Positions 51,183-59,637 of a stretch of 64,000 nucleotides of DNA are shown here, piece by piece. A program made the translations under genes and the position numbers. Within the stretch, counting starts at the first letter, position 1, and the number at the start of each line of letters is the position of its first letter. Location of the stretch: assembly GCF_022811605.1 (NCBI RefSeq), contig NZ_CP094533.1:868001-932000 (forward strand). Reading direction: 5' to 3'. The notes beneath the pieces are model-generated. The model was not told where the DNA came from, did no database searches, and saw nothing but the letters and a program-made list of their open reading frames with translations. The stretch is from Agromyces soli. Lineage in GTDB: Bacteria; Actinomycetota; Actinomycetes; Actinomycetales; Microbacteriaceae.

Positions 51183-52207
51183 CAGCGGTTCCGGACGTCT
51201 TCGGCCCAGCCGAGCAGGCCGTCGAGCTCGATGCGCTCGCCGTCGGCCTCGACCCATCCCGAGTAGTGGCCGAAGCACTGGTGCCCGTGCGAGCCGAACA
51301 CGCCGAGCTCGGTCGCGCTGACCCGGTCCCAGAACGGCTCGAAGCGCAGCTCGGCGCTCGCGCCGTGGATGCGCCAGGGGGCGAGCCAGTTCCGCTCGTC
51401 GTACTCCCAGTCGAGCTCCTCGCTGAGCTTGCGGAGCCGGCCGTCGACGACGATCGCGTTCTCGGTCGACCCGGTGCCGTCGGTCCACTTGCCGCCGAGC
51501 TGCAGTCCGACGACGCGGTCGCCGACCCGGCCCGAGGCGGCGCCCCAGTTCCACACCATGCGGTAGGGCCAGCGGCCCCGGCCGTGATCGAGCACCGCCC
51601 AGCTCTCGCCGAGCGGCAGCTCCACGATCTCGGGGGCGCCGAGCTCCGGCGCGTCGAGCTCGAGCCGGCCGCGCGCGGGGCGGGCGACGTCCTTCACCGT
51701 GTACTGGAACCGTCGCTTCGACCACGGCACGACGACCCCGAGCCGCTCGTGCCCGGCCGGCAGCTCGGCCAGGATCTCGATGCGGGCGCCCGGCACCTCG
51801 GCGCGCAGGAGCGTGCCCTCGGCGGTCTCCTCGAGGTCGATCGCGAGGTGCTTCGCCCGCGCCCGGGCCGGACCGTCGCCGAGCGAGGCGGGCAGGGTCG
51901 CCCCGCGGCCGAACGGCACGATCGCCCCGCGGTCGAGGGTGCGCCCGGTGCGCCGGTCGTGCACGAGCACGCCGTGCACCGCCGCGTAGTCGATCGAGGA
52001 GACCGTGAGCGCCACGAGATGGGTCGGCGTCGTCACCGCCCAGTACTCCCATCGCTTGTTGCGCCCCCAGCTGCGGCGGCCGTCGATGCCCGAGGTGTCG
52101 TGCAGCGGGGTGCGGGTCCAGCCGACCGCGGCCGGGTTCAGCCGGTTGTCGGCGCCGCGCAGCGCGACGGGGGCGGTGAGCTCACGCTCGGTGATCGTGC
52201 GAGGCAT
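51179..52207 (-). CDS. DUF2804 family protein
   Basis: A 342-aa protein of the DUF2804 family. It is a beta-rich protein with conserved aromatic segments such as WGRNKRWEYWAVTT, VWNWGAASG and HQCFGHYSGWVEADG. DUF2804 proteins are usually found with carbohydrate or lipid genes and have no settled function. No signal peptide is visible. ATG 52207 lies 26 nt inside the end of the GH2 gene, and the stop overlaps the lacI start, so it is a translationally coupled operon member. A role in handling the glycoside processed by the GH2 enzyme is inferred from context. Confidence 0.88.
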   Translation of the reverse strand: MPRTITERELTAPVALRGADNRLNPAAVGWTRTPLHDTSGIDGRRSWGRNKRWEYWAVTTPTHLVALTVSSIDYAAVHGVLVHDRRTGRTLDRGAIVPFGRGATLPASLGDGPARARAKHLAIDLEETAEGTLLRAEVPGARIEILAELPAGHERLGVVVPWSKRRFQYTVKDVARPARGRLELDAPELGAPEIVELPLGESWAVLDHGRGRWPYRMVWNWGAASGRVGDRVVGLQLGGKWTDGTGSTENAIVVDGRLRKLSEELDWEYDERNWLAPWRIHGASAELRFEPFWDRVSATELGVFGSHGHQCFGHYSGWVEADGERIELDGLLGWAEDVRNRW

Positions 52208-54050
52208 CCTGGGCCTTTCTGGTGGGGTGCGGCGCGGGCGCGACCGCCTTCGCGAACCGGGCGGCGAGCTCGGCATTCACCTCGCGCACGCGGGCGGCGT
52301 GCAGCTTCCGCACCGTGCGGTCGGCCGTGAGGAGCCCGTTCAGCTCGTCCTCGACATCGGAGAGCTGCGTGTAGACGTAGCCGCCGAGCCCGGCGTCGAT
52401 CGCGGGCGCGATCTCGTCGCGGTGCAGGGCGACGAAGGCCTCGGTCAGCTCGTCGACGCCGGCGTATCGACGGTAGCCGAACTCGCGCGGCCCGAACTCG
52501 TGGCCCGGCAGGCGCAGGCTGTAGCCGCCGTACTCCGAGACGACGATCGCCCGCCGCTCGCGCCGCCAGCCGCGCTCGGGCCGGAGCTTGCGGAAGTAGA
52601 CATGCAGGCTGCGCAGATCGCCGCCGCCCTGGTCGTGCCAGCCGCTCGCGTGGTCGATCACCCGGTCGGGGTCGAGCTCGCGCAGCCGCGCGGTGACGGC
52701 GAGCGCATCGAACTGCCCCCAGCCCTCGTTGAACGGCACCCACACGGCGATGCTCGGGGCGTTGCCGAGCAGGCGGACCGTCTCCTCGAGCTCCGCCAGG
52801 AACTCCGCGCGCCCCTCGGCGTCCTGCCGGCCGAATCTGCGATGCCGGCGGTCGTCGAGCCGCAGCGGCAGCTTCACCGGCAGCGTCACGACGGCCGGGT
52901 GGTAGCGGCGTCCGCCGTTCACGAAGTCCTGCCAGACGAGCATCCCGAGCCGGTCGCAGTGGTGGTACCAGCGCAGCGGTTCGATCTTGATGTGCTTGCG
53001 CAGGGCGGTGAAGCCGAGCGCCTTCATCTCCTCGATGTCGTGCACGAGCGCCACGTCGGACGGCGGCGTGTAGAGGCCGTCGGGCCAGTAGCCCTGGTCG
53101 AGCACGGCGGCGTGCAGGATCGGCTCGCCGTTCAGCACGAGCCGCGGCCGGCCGTGCGCGTCGGGCGCGATGCCGACGGAGCGCATGCCGAAGTAGCTCT
53201 CGACGCGGTCCTCGCCGAGGCGCACCTCGAGCTCGTAGAGGAAGGGGTCGTCGGGGTGCCAACGGCGCGGCTGCGGCACCGGCAGGCGCAGCGGCTCACC
53301 GACGGGGCCGGTGGCCCGCGCGATCTCGCGGCCGGCGGCGCGCACGATCGCGCTCGCCTCGGAAAGAGCGGATGCCTCGGGAAGAGCGGATGCCTCGGGA
53401 AGCGCGGATGCCTCGGGCCATCCGCCCGCCTCGACGACGAGCTCGACCGCCTCAGCTTCCAGCAGCGGCCGCACGCGGAGCGCCGCGACGTGCACCGCCG
53501 GAACCCGCTCGAGCCACACCGTCTGCCAGATGCCCGACTGCGCGGTGTACCAGATGCCCCCGCGCCGCAACGCCTGCTTGCCGCGCGAGTGGAACGAGGT
53601 GTCGCTCGGGTCGACCACATCGACGACGAGCTCGTGCGGCTCGCCGTCGCCGAGCTGCGCGGTCACGTCGAGCGTGAAGGGCAGGTAGCCGCCGCGGTGC
53701 CCGCCCACCTGCGCTCCGTCCACGAGCACCCGGCAGCGCTGATCGACCGCGCCGAAGTGCAGCAGCACCCGGCCGCCGCGGGCCCCGCCCTCGAGCCGCA
53801 CCGTGCGCCGGTACCAGAGGTGCTCGTCGGGCTGCAGCTGCCGACCGACCCCGGAGAGCTCGGCCTCGGGCGAGAACGGCACGACGATCTCGCCGTCCCA
53901 CTCGCGCGGCTCCAGGGCGTCGCCGGTGACGGCGTACGACCAGCGGCCGTTCAGGTTCTGCCAGTGCTCGCGGACAAGCTGCGGGCGCGGATACTCCGGC
54001 AGCGGGTGGTCGGGGTCGAGCCCCTCGGCCCAGGGAGTGCGCCGGCTCAT
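52182..54050 (-). CDS. Glycoside hydrolase family 2 protein
   Basis: A 622-aa GH2 enzyme. The N-terminal sugar-binding domain (LVREHWQNLNGRWSYAV) and the immunoglobulin-like middle domain are followed by a TIM barrel with acid/base Glu442 in PFNEGWG and nucleophile Glu506 in VSEYGGYS. Both catalytic residues are intact. Activity may be beta-galactosidase, beta-glucuronidase or beta-mannosidase. The protein has no signal peptide, so it acts on imported sugar. The middle domain holds three 18-bp coding repeats. The ATG overlaps the stop of the MFS gene (ATGA). Confidence 0.9.
   Translation of the reverse strand: MSRRTPWAEGLDPDHPLPEYPRPQLVREHWQNLNGRWSYAVTGDALEPREWDGEIVVPFSPEAELSGVGRQLQPDEHLWYRRTVRLEGGARGGRVLLHFGAVDQRCRVLVDGAQVGGHRGGYLPFTLDVTAQLGDGEPHELVVDVVDPSDTSFHSRGKQALRRGGIWYTAQSGIWQTVWLERVPAVHVAALRVRPLLEAEAVELVVEAGGWPEASALPEASALPEASALSEASAIVRAAGREIARATGPVGEPLRLPVPQPRRWHPDDPFLYELEVRLGEDRVESYFGMRSVGIAPDAHGRPRLVLNGEPILHAAVLDQGYWPDGLYTPPSDVALVHDIEEMKALGFTALRKHIKIEPLRWYHHCDRLGMLVWQDFVNGGRRYHPAVVTLPVKLPLRLDDRRHRRFGRQDAEGRAEFLAELEETVRLLGNAPSIAVWVPFNEGWGQFDALAVTARLRELDPDRVIDHASGWHDQGGGDLRSLHVYFRKLRPERGWRRERRAIVVSEYGGYSLRLPGHEFGPREFGYRRYAGVDELTEAFVALHRDEIAPAIDAGLGGYVYTQLSDVEDELNGLLTADRTVRKLHAARVREVNAELAARFAKAVAPAPHPTRKAQDASHDHRA
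53364..53417. repeat. Three 18-bp in-frame repeats within the GH2 gene
   Basis: Units AAGAGCGGATGCCTCGGG at 53364-53381, 53382-53399 and (one change) 53400-53417 encode three copies of an ASALPE-type hexapeptide. Copy number could vary between strains without shifting the frame. Confidence 0.8.
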
Positions 54051-55393
54051 CCGCGGTCCGCCATGGCGGGTTCGGTGCGACGCAGGACCCGCGTGCGCAG
54101 CGCGATGCCGAGCGGCACGAGCAGCAGCACGACGGCCGCCGCAGCGAAGATCTCCGGGCCGGGCACCGGATGCTCGACCCCGAGGTCGACGTAGCTGTGC
54201 GCCGAGCCGGAGATGACGGCCGCGCCGATCGCCGGGCCGATGATCATCGGCAGCATGACGGCCAGGATCATGCGCGCGCCCTGCACGCCGCCCGCTCGGT
54301 CCTCGGGCGTGTGGTCGCGAGTCAGCGCGGACACCGCGGCGATCGAGCCCATCATCCCGGCCATCATCACGGTGGCCGCGGCGATGACGCCGACGGCGTC
54401 GCGCACGAAGATCATCGCGACGAGTCCCGCCGCGAAGGCCGCAACGGCGTAGGGCAGCACCCGGGCTTTGCCGAAGCGGTCGATGAGTCGACCGCCGACG
54501 ACGCTCAGCGCGGAGGCGAGCAGCAGCACGACGCCGAGCACGATCGCGTAGCCGTCGAGCTCGAGCGAGTACCGCAGGTAGATGAGCACGTAGGGCAGGA
54601 ACACCTGCGAGCTGACGCCGATCACGCCCCAGATCGCGAGGGTCGCGAACAGCGCGGGCTCGCGACGCACCGTCGCCGGCCGGAGCCCGTCGACGACGGC
54701 TCTGAGCACGCCGTGCTCGTGCCGGGCGACGCCGCGGTCGTGCACCAGGAACCACGCCGCGACGCCCGTCGCCGCGGTCAGGCCGCCGACGATCCCGAAG
54801 AAGAGCTCCCAGCGACCCTCCTGCGTGAGCGGGTCGAGCAGGGCGAAGACGATCAGCATCCCGACGAGGGGCATGACCGCGAGCCAGCCGTCGACGCGCC
54901 CGCGGTTCGCGGGCACGGTGGAGTCGGTGACCCAGGCCGCGAAGGCGGCGTCGTTGGCGCCGGAGCCGATGAAGCTCATCACGCAGTCGAGGGCGATGAT
55001 CGCGATCACGGCGGTCGCGACGGTCGCGCCGGCGTTCGCGACGACGGATGCCTCGCCGCCCGCCGCGCCCGCGGCCCCGCCCGCCCCCGCGGCGCCCGCG
55101 CCGACCAGCCCGAACGCGGCGGTCACGAGCCCCCAGGCGACATAGCCGATCGCGATGAACTCGCGGCGGCGGGCGAGGCGGTCCGACCAGGCGCCGAAGA
55201 GCAGCGTGGCGGCGGTCGCGGCGATCGCGCTGAGCGCGACCATCCAGGCGATGACCGCCGGATCGGTCGAGATGGTGTCGTAGACGAACACGTTGAGGTA
55301 CATGTTCTCGATGACCCAGGCGAGCTGGCCGACGAGGCCGACGACGAGCACCGCCGTCCAGGTGCGGGCGCCGAGCGGCGCGGGGGAAGCCAT
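54047..55393 (-). CDS. MFS sugar transporter of the GH2 operon
   Basis: A 448-aa membrane protein with about twelve helices, including an Ala/Gly-rich loop after helix 3. It resembles GPH/MelB-like or other MFS sugar permeases found with glycoside hydrolases. AAGGAG precedes the ATG. It is the first gene of the operon MFS, GH2, DUF2804, LacI, downstream of a perfect LacI-type palindrome. Its likely role is uptake of the glycoside cleaved by the GH2 enzyme. Substrate inferred only. Confidence 0.88.
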   Translation of the reverse strand: MASPAPLGARTWTAVLVVGLVGQLAWVIENMYLNVFVYDTISTDPAVIAWMVALSAIAATAATLLFGAWSDRLARRREFIAIGYVAWGLVTAAFGLVGAGAAGAGGAAGAAGGEASVVANAGATVATAVIAIIALDCVMSFIGSGANDAAFAAWVTDSTVPANRGRVDGWLAVMPLVGMLIVFALLDPLTQEGRWELFFGIVGGLTAATGVAAWFLVHDRGVARHEHGVLRAVVDGLRPATVRREPALFATLAIWGVIGVSSQVFLPYVLIYLRYSLELDGYAIVLGVVLLLASALSVVGGRLIDRFGKARVLPYAVAAFAAGLVAMIFVRDAVGVIAAATVMMAGMMGSIAAVSALTRDHTPEDRAGGVQGARMILAVMLPMIIGPAIGAAVISGSAHSYVDLGVEHPVPGPEIFAAAAVVLLLVPLGIALRTRVLRRTEPAMADRG

Positions 55394-55433
55394 GGCTCGG
55401 GGACTCCTTGCGGTCGGGCGGGGCTGACCCGGG

Positions 55434-55447
55434 TTTCAACGTTGAAA
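55434..55447. promoter_or_regulatory. LacI-type operator TTTCAACGTTGAAA
   Basis: A perfect 14-bp palindrome with the central CG common to LacI operators, 41 bp upstream of the MFS/GH2/DUF2804/LacI operon. Confidence 0.8.
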
Positions 55448-55467
55448 TCACGGGAACCCTAGCAGCT

Positions 55468-55493
55468 TGCCCGACTTTCATGGAAGTCGGGCA
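55468..55493. repeat. Hairpin repeat TTGCCCGACTT, copy 2
   Basis: TGCCCGACTT (55468-55477) pairs with AAGTCGGGCA (55484-55493) around the loop TCATGG, matching the copy at 48024-48059. It lies between the GntR gene and the glycoside operon and may end GntR transcription. Confidence 0.75.
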
Positions 55494-55513
55494 CGTCGGG
55501 AATTGGAGGCGGC

Positions 55514-56164
55514 TTACGGGGTGGCGACCACGGCGGCCAGGCGCTCCTCGGCCCGGCCGAGGTGCTCGGCGAGCACGGCCACGGCGGCCTCGCCGTCGCC
55601 GGCCGCGATGAGCTCCAGCATGCGCTCGTGCTCGGCCAGGATCGTGTCGACCGAGATCAGCCCGCGGCCCTGCACCTGCGCCATGCACTGCCGCACCTCC
55701 TCGGTGAGCGAGCGGTAGGCGCGGCTCGTTCGCTCGCTGCCGAGGGCGTCGACGATCGCCGAGTGGAACCGCAGGTCGGGGTCGACGATGTCGACGCTCG
55801 AGCCGCCGAGGTGCGCGGCGATCTCGGCATCCGCCTCGGCCGCGGCATCCGGCCGCCTCCGCTCCCCCGCGAGCTCGCGGATCGCGGCGCTCTCGATGCG
55901 GCGCCGGGTGCGGTAGACGTCGCGCACCGCGTCGGCGTCGAGCCGACGCACTCTGGCGCTCCGGTGCGCGGTGCGCTCGAGCACGCCCTCGCCGACGAGC
56001 TTCTCGATCGCGGCCTTGGCGCTCGGCCGGGCGACGGCGAAGCGGGCGGCGACCCAGGCCTCGGTGACCGGGCGATCGGGCTCGAGCTCGCCGCCGATCG
56101 CGGCCGCACGCAGCGCCTCGGCGACGGCGTCGACCACGCCGGTGACCCGGATCCCCTCGACCAT
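55514..56164 (-). CDS. GntR family regulator, FCD type (LldR/FadR-like)
   Basis: A 216-aa regulator. The N-terminal winged helix (ELEPDRPVTEAWVAARFAVARPSAKAAIEKLVGEGVLER, in parts) is followed by an all-helical FCD domain with metal-binding residues (DLRFHSAIVDALG and HERMLELIAAGD). LldR-type members sense lactate; others sense glycolate or other acids. It is divergent from a D-lactate dehydrogenase-like gene. Two 22-bp direct repeats in between are probable binding sites. Regulation of the dehydrogenase by its substrate is inferred. Confidence 0.9.
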   Translation of the reverse strand: MVEGIRVTGVVDAVAEALRAAAIGGELEPDRPVTEAWVAARFAVARPSAKAAIEKLVGEGVLERTAHRSARVRRLDADAVRDVYRTRRRIESAAIRELAGERRRPDAAAEADAEIAAHLGGSSVDIVDPDLRFHSAIVDALGSERTSRAYRSLTEEVRQCMAQVQGRGLISVDTILAEHERMLELIAAGDGEAAVAVLAEHLGRAEERLAAVVATP

Positions 56165-56189
56165 GCGCTCGCCCTTCCGCCGCGCGTCA

Positions 56190-56233
56190 GTATACTTGTC
56201 CGACCATCTCGGTATACTTGTCTAACAATCTGG
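56190..56233. promoter_or_regulatory. Two 22-bp direct repeats, GntR binding sites
   Basis: The units at 56190-56211 and 56212-56233 both start GTATACTTGTC and continue with a variant of CGACCATCT / TAACAATCT. The period of 22 bp places them on the same DNA face. The second unit contains TATACT as a -10 element and TTGTCTAACAA as an inverted repeat. Confidence 0.75.
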
Positions 56234-56241
56234 AGCTCCTC

Positions 56242-59067
56242 ATGTCGCCTGCCGCCGTCGCCAGCGTCCTCGACTCCGCCCTCCTCGGCGAGCGCGTCGC
56301 GGTGAGCCAGCGCTCCATCGACCGCTTCGCGAAGGCCCACGACGCCTCGCACTACCTCTTCGTGCCCGAGGCCGTCGTCACCCCGGACGACGCCGAGGCG
56401 GTCGCGGGCGTGTTCGCCGCCGCGCGGGCCGCCGGCCGCAGCGTGACGTTCCGCTCCGGCGGCACGAGCCTGTCCGGCCAGGGCGTGACCGACGAGCTGC
56501 TCGTCGACACCCGCGCGCGATTCCGGGGCATCCGCGTCGGCGACGAGGGACGCACCGTTCGCGTCGAACCCGGCGCCACCGTGCGCCAGGTGAACCAGCG
56601 GCTCGCGCGGCACGGCCGCAAGCTCGGCCCCGACCCGGCCAGCGAGATCGCCTGCACCATCGGCGGCGTGATCGCCAACAACTCGAGCGGCATGGCGTGC
56701 GGCATCACCCAGAACGCCTACCGCACGATCGCCTCGCTCCGGCTCGTGCTGCCGAGCGGCACCGTGCTCGACACTGGGGCGCCCGATGCGGCCGAGATCC
56801 TCGCCGCCCGCGAGCCCGAACTGCACGCGGGCCTGCTGCGACTGCGCGAGCGCCTGCTCGCCTCCCCCGCCTCGGTCGAACGCGTGCGGCAGCAGTTCTC
56901 GATGAAGAACACCATGGGCTACGGCCTGAACGCCCTGCTCGACTTCGCCGAACCGGTTCGCATCCTCGAGCACCTCGTCGTCGGCAGCGAGGGCACCCTC
57001 GCCTTCGTCGCCGAGGCGGTGTTCGAGACCGTTCCGTTGCTCCCCCGTGCGGCGACCGCACTGCTCGTGCTGCCCTCGCTGCGCGAGGCCACGGCCGCGC
57101 TGCCCGGACTCGTCGCGACGGGCGCGGCGACGATCGAGCTGATGGATGCCACGTCGCTCCTCGTCGCCCAGCGGGCCGCCGACGTGCCCGCGCAGATCGC
57201 CGCCCTCGCGGTCGACGGCCACACCGCCCTGCTCGTCGAGTACCAGGCGGAGACCGCCGAGGCCCTCGATGCCGCGCTGGCCGGCGCCGCACCGCTGCTC
57301 GACGCGCTGCCGCTCGCCGCGCCCGCCGCGTTCACCGTCGACGCCGCCGAGCGGGCCGCGCTCTGGCACGTGCGGAAGGGCCTGTACACGACCGTCGCGG
57401 GCGCCCGCCCGAGCGGCACCACCGCCCTGCTCGAGGACATCGTCGTACCCGTCGAGCGGCTGCTGCCCACCTGCGAGCGGCTCATCGAACTCTTCGCCGC
57501 GCACGGCTACGACGACTCGGTGATCTTCGGGCACGCGAAGGACGGCAATCTGCACTTCATGCTCGGCGAGCGCTTCGACGACCCCGAGCAGCTCGCCCGC
57601 TACGAGCGCTTCACCGAGGACCTCGTGCAGCTCGTGCTCGAGCAGGGCGGCTCGCTCAAGGCCGAGCACGGCACCGGGCGCATCATGGCGCCGTTCGTGC
57701 GCCGCCAGTACGGCGACGAGCTCTACGCGATCATGCGCGAGGTGAAGCGGCTGTTCGACCCGAGCGGGCTGTTGAACCCCGGCGTGGTGCTCTCGGACGA
57801 GGCCGACTCCTACCTGCGCAACCTGAAGCTGGTGCCGACGGTCGAGGCCGAGGTCGACCGCTGCGTCGAGTGCGGCTACTGCGAGCCGACGTGCCCGAGC
57901 AAGGACCTCACGCTGACCCCCCGCCAGCGCATCGCCCTCCGCCGCGACATCGCGAGCGCCGAGGCGGCCGCTGACACCGCCCTCGCCGCCGAGCTCCGCG
58001 ACGACTACGAGTACGACGGCGAGCAGACCTGCGCCGTCGACGGACTCTGCGCCATCGCCTGCCCGGTCGACATCAACACCGGCGACCTGGTGCGGCGGCT
58101 GCGCGCCGAGCGCCGGAACCCCGTCCTGAACGCCGGCTGGTCGGCCGCCGCCGCGGCTTGGGGCCCCGTGACCCGCCTCGGCGGTGCGGCGCTCACCGTC
58201 GCGAACACGCTGCCGGCGGCGCTGCCGAAGGCGGCCACGACGGTCGGCCGGGCACTCCTCGGCCGCGACACGGTGCCCGAGTACGACGGCGGCCTGCCGC
58301 GCGGCGGCGCGAAGCGCCCCGAACCCGGCGGCGACCCCGCGACGGCCGAGGCGGTGTTCTTCGCGGCCTGCATCGGCACGATGTTCGGCCCGGAGCCCGG
58401 CGGCATCGGCGCGACCGCGGCGCTGCTCGAACTCGCCGAGCGGGCCGGCATCGGGCTCGTCGTGCCGGACGGCATCGGCTCGCTGTGCTGCGGCACGCCG
58501 TGGAAGTCGAAGGGCTACCTCGACGGCTACCGGGCGATGACGGAGCGGGTGCTGCCCGCCCTCCTCGCTGCGAGCGACGGCGGCCGGCTGCCGATCGTCT
58601 GCGACGCGGCCTCCTGCACCGAAGGGCTCGAGACGATGCAGGAGCTCGCCGCCGTCGCGGGCCGCGAGGCGCCGGCGCTGCGCTTCGTCGACGCGACGCA
58701 GTTCGCCGCGGAGCGGATCCTGCCCCGGCTCGACGTGACGGCGCCCGTCGGCCGGGTCGCCGTGCACCACACCTGCTCGACGACGGCGCTCGGCGCGGGC
58801 GGCGCGATCGACCGGATCGCGCACGCCGTCGCGGCCGACGTCGTGCTGCCCGACGACTGGAGCTGCTGCGCGTTCGCGGGCGACCGGGGGCTCCTGCACC
58901 CGGAGCTCTCGGCGAGCGCGACCGCCCGCGAGGCGGCCGAGGTGATCGCCGCCGACGCCGATTGGCACGTCTCGGCGAACCGCACCTGCGAGATCGGGAT
59001 GACCCGGGCGACGGGCCGCCCGTACCGACACCTGCTGGAGCTGCTCGAGGCCGCGACCCGGCCCTGA
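56242..59067 (+). CDS. FAD- and Fe-S-containing D-lactate dehydrogenase (Dld type)
   Basis: A 941-aa oxidoreductase joining three parts. The FAD-binding (GlcD) domain at residues 1-520 shows FRSGGTSLSGQ and a C-terminal LFDPSGLLNPG. A 4Fe-4S region follows with Cys541, Cys544, Cys547 and Cys551 in CVECGYCEPTCP and a second set in CAVDGLCAIACPVDI. A CCG domain lies at residues 700-930 (SLCCGTPW and DDWSCCAFAG). Such proteins oxidise D-lactate or D-2-hydroxyacids and pass electrons to quinone. ATG 56242 has GGAG at 7 nt; the longer frame begins in the operator. Divergent from the GntR regulator. D-lactate is the likely substrate. Confidence 0.9.
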   Translation: MSPAAVASVLDSALLGERVAVSQRSIDRFAKAHDASHYLFVPEAVVTPDDAEAVAGVFAAARAAGRSVTFRSGGTSLSGQGVTDELLVDTRARFRGIRVGDEGRTVRVEPGATVRQVNQRLARHGRKLGPDPASEIACTIGGVIANNSSGMACGITQNAYRTIASLRLVLPSGTVLDTGAPDAAEILAAREPELHAGLLRLRERLLASPASVERVRQQFSMKNTMGYGLNALLDFAEPVRILEHLVVGSEGTLAFVAEAVFETVPLLPRAATALLVLPSLREATAALPGLVATGAATIELMDATSLLVAQRAADVPAQIAALAVDGHTALLVEYQAETAEALDAALAGAAPLLDALPLAAPAAFTVDAAERAALWHVRKGLYTTVAGARPSGTTALLEDIVVPVERLLPTCERLIELFAAHGYDDSVIFGHAKDGNLHFMLGERFDDPEQLARYERFTEDLVQLVLEQGGSLKAEHGTGRIMAPFVRRQYGDELYAIMREVKRLFDPSGLLNPGVVLSDEADSYLRNLKLVPTVEAEVDRCVECGYCEPTCPSKDLTLTPRQRIALRRDIASAEAAADTALAAELRDDYEYDGEQTCAVDGLCAIACPVDINTGDLVRRLRAERRNPVLNAGWSAAAAAWGPVTRLGGAALTVANTLPAALPKAATTVGRALLGRDTVPEYDGGLPRGGAKRPEPGGDPATAEAVFFAACIGTMFGPEPGGIGATAALLELAERAGIGLVVPDGIGSLCCGTPWKSKGYLDGYRAMTERVLPALLAASDGGRLPIVCDAASCTEGLETMQELAAVAGREAPALRFVDATQFAAERILPRLDVTAPVGRVAVHHTCSTTALGAGGAIDRIAHAVAADVVLPDDWSCCAFAGDRGLLHPELSASATAREAAEVIAADADWHVSANRTCEIGMTRATGRPYRHLLELLEAATRP

Positions 59068-59091
59068 GCCACCGCGACCCGGCCCTGAGCC

Positions 59092-59118
59092 GGCCCGGAT
59101 TCAGCTCGAATCCGGGCC
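59092..59118 (+). terminator. Hairpin after the D-lactate dehydrogenase gene
   Basis: GGCCCGGATTC and GAATCCGGGCC pair over 11 bp with loop AGCTC, 25 nt after the stop. Between stop and hairpin a 21-bp tandem duplication repeats the 3' end of the gene. Confidence 0.75.
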
Positions 59119-59189
59119 GTCCCGAGAATCTCCAAAAAATCTTGGATTCGCCTGTAACGCTTTGCCCTCAGGTGGAAACAAAGCAATTG

Positions 59190-59241
59190 AGGTGGCCGGC
59201 GTGGTCCGCAGGTTCGGGGGAGCTTCGGACCCCGGCCACCT
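59190..59241 (-). terminator. Hairpin after the copper operon
   Basis: AGGTGGCCGG (59190-59199) pairs with CCGGCCACCT (59232-59241); an inner GGTCCG/CGGACC stem extends it. It lies just downstream of the YHS gene on the minus strand. Confidence 0.7.
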
Positions 59242-59268
59242 TCAACATCCGGCGAGCAGGCCCCGCCG

Positions 59269-59574
59269 CTACGCCACGTTCGCCGCGTACTTGGCCGGGT
59301 CGGCGTCGAAGGCCGGCCCGCAGCCGGCGCAGCAGAAGTAGTAGCGCTCGCCCTCGTAGTCGCGGAACAGCCCGACGGCCTCGGCCGCGGCCTTGCTGAC
59401 CGGGCTGCCGACCATGACGGGGCAGGTGGTCTGGTCGTCGGCGGAGCCGGCTGCGCCGCTGCCGCCGCCGAGCAGGTTCGCCTTGCCGTGGCCGCTGACC
59501 GCGGCGGTGTGGGCGACGTCGCTCGCCGTCATGCCCGTGCTGCAGCAGGAGGCCGCCTGGGGGTCGTTCGTCAT
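59269..59574 (-). CDS. YHS-domain protein of the copper operon
   Basis: A 101-aa protein. The N-terminus holds a paired cysteine motif (AASCCSTGMTASD), and the C-terminal half is a YHS domain with CPVMVGSPVSK and YYFCCAGCGPAF, typical metal-binding sequences. It follows copA by 63 nt. Such proteins are found with P-type copper ATPases, where they may trap or deliver Cu+. Its short length and the cysteine pairs support a metal role; no enzymatic residues are visible. The downstream hairpin is the operon end. Confidence 0.85.
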   Translation of the reverse strand: MTNDPQAASCCSTGMTASDVAHTAAVSGHGKANLLGGGSGAAGSADDQTTCPVMVGSPVSKAAAEAVGLFRDYEGERYYFCCAGCGPAFDADPAKYAANVA

Positions 59575-59637
59575 GATGTACCTTTCGTGTCTCGGTTGGA
59601 GTGGAAGCGCGACCGGGATGACCGCGGTCGCCCGGGT

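Noticed and set aside
56218..56241. Eight extra residues at the start of the D-lactate dehydrogenase
   Set aside because: They are encoded inside the GntR operator and before the GGAG ribosome site that serves ATG 56242.
59052..59090. Tandem 21-bp repeat at the end of the D-lactate dehydrogenase gene as a regulatory element
   Set aside because: It simply duplicates the last codons and stop; no palindrome or promoter element, so it is noted only with the terminator.
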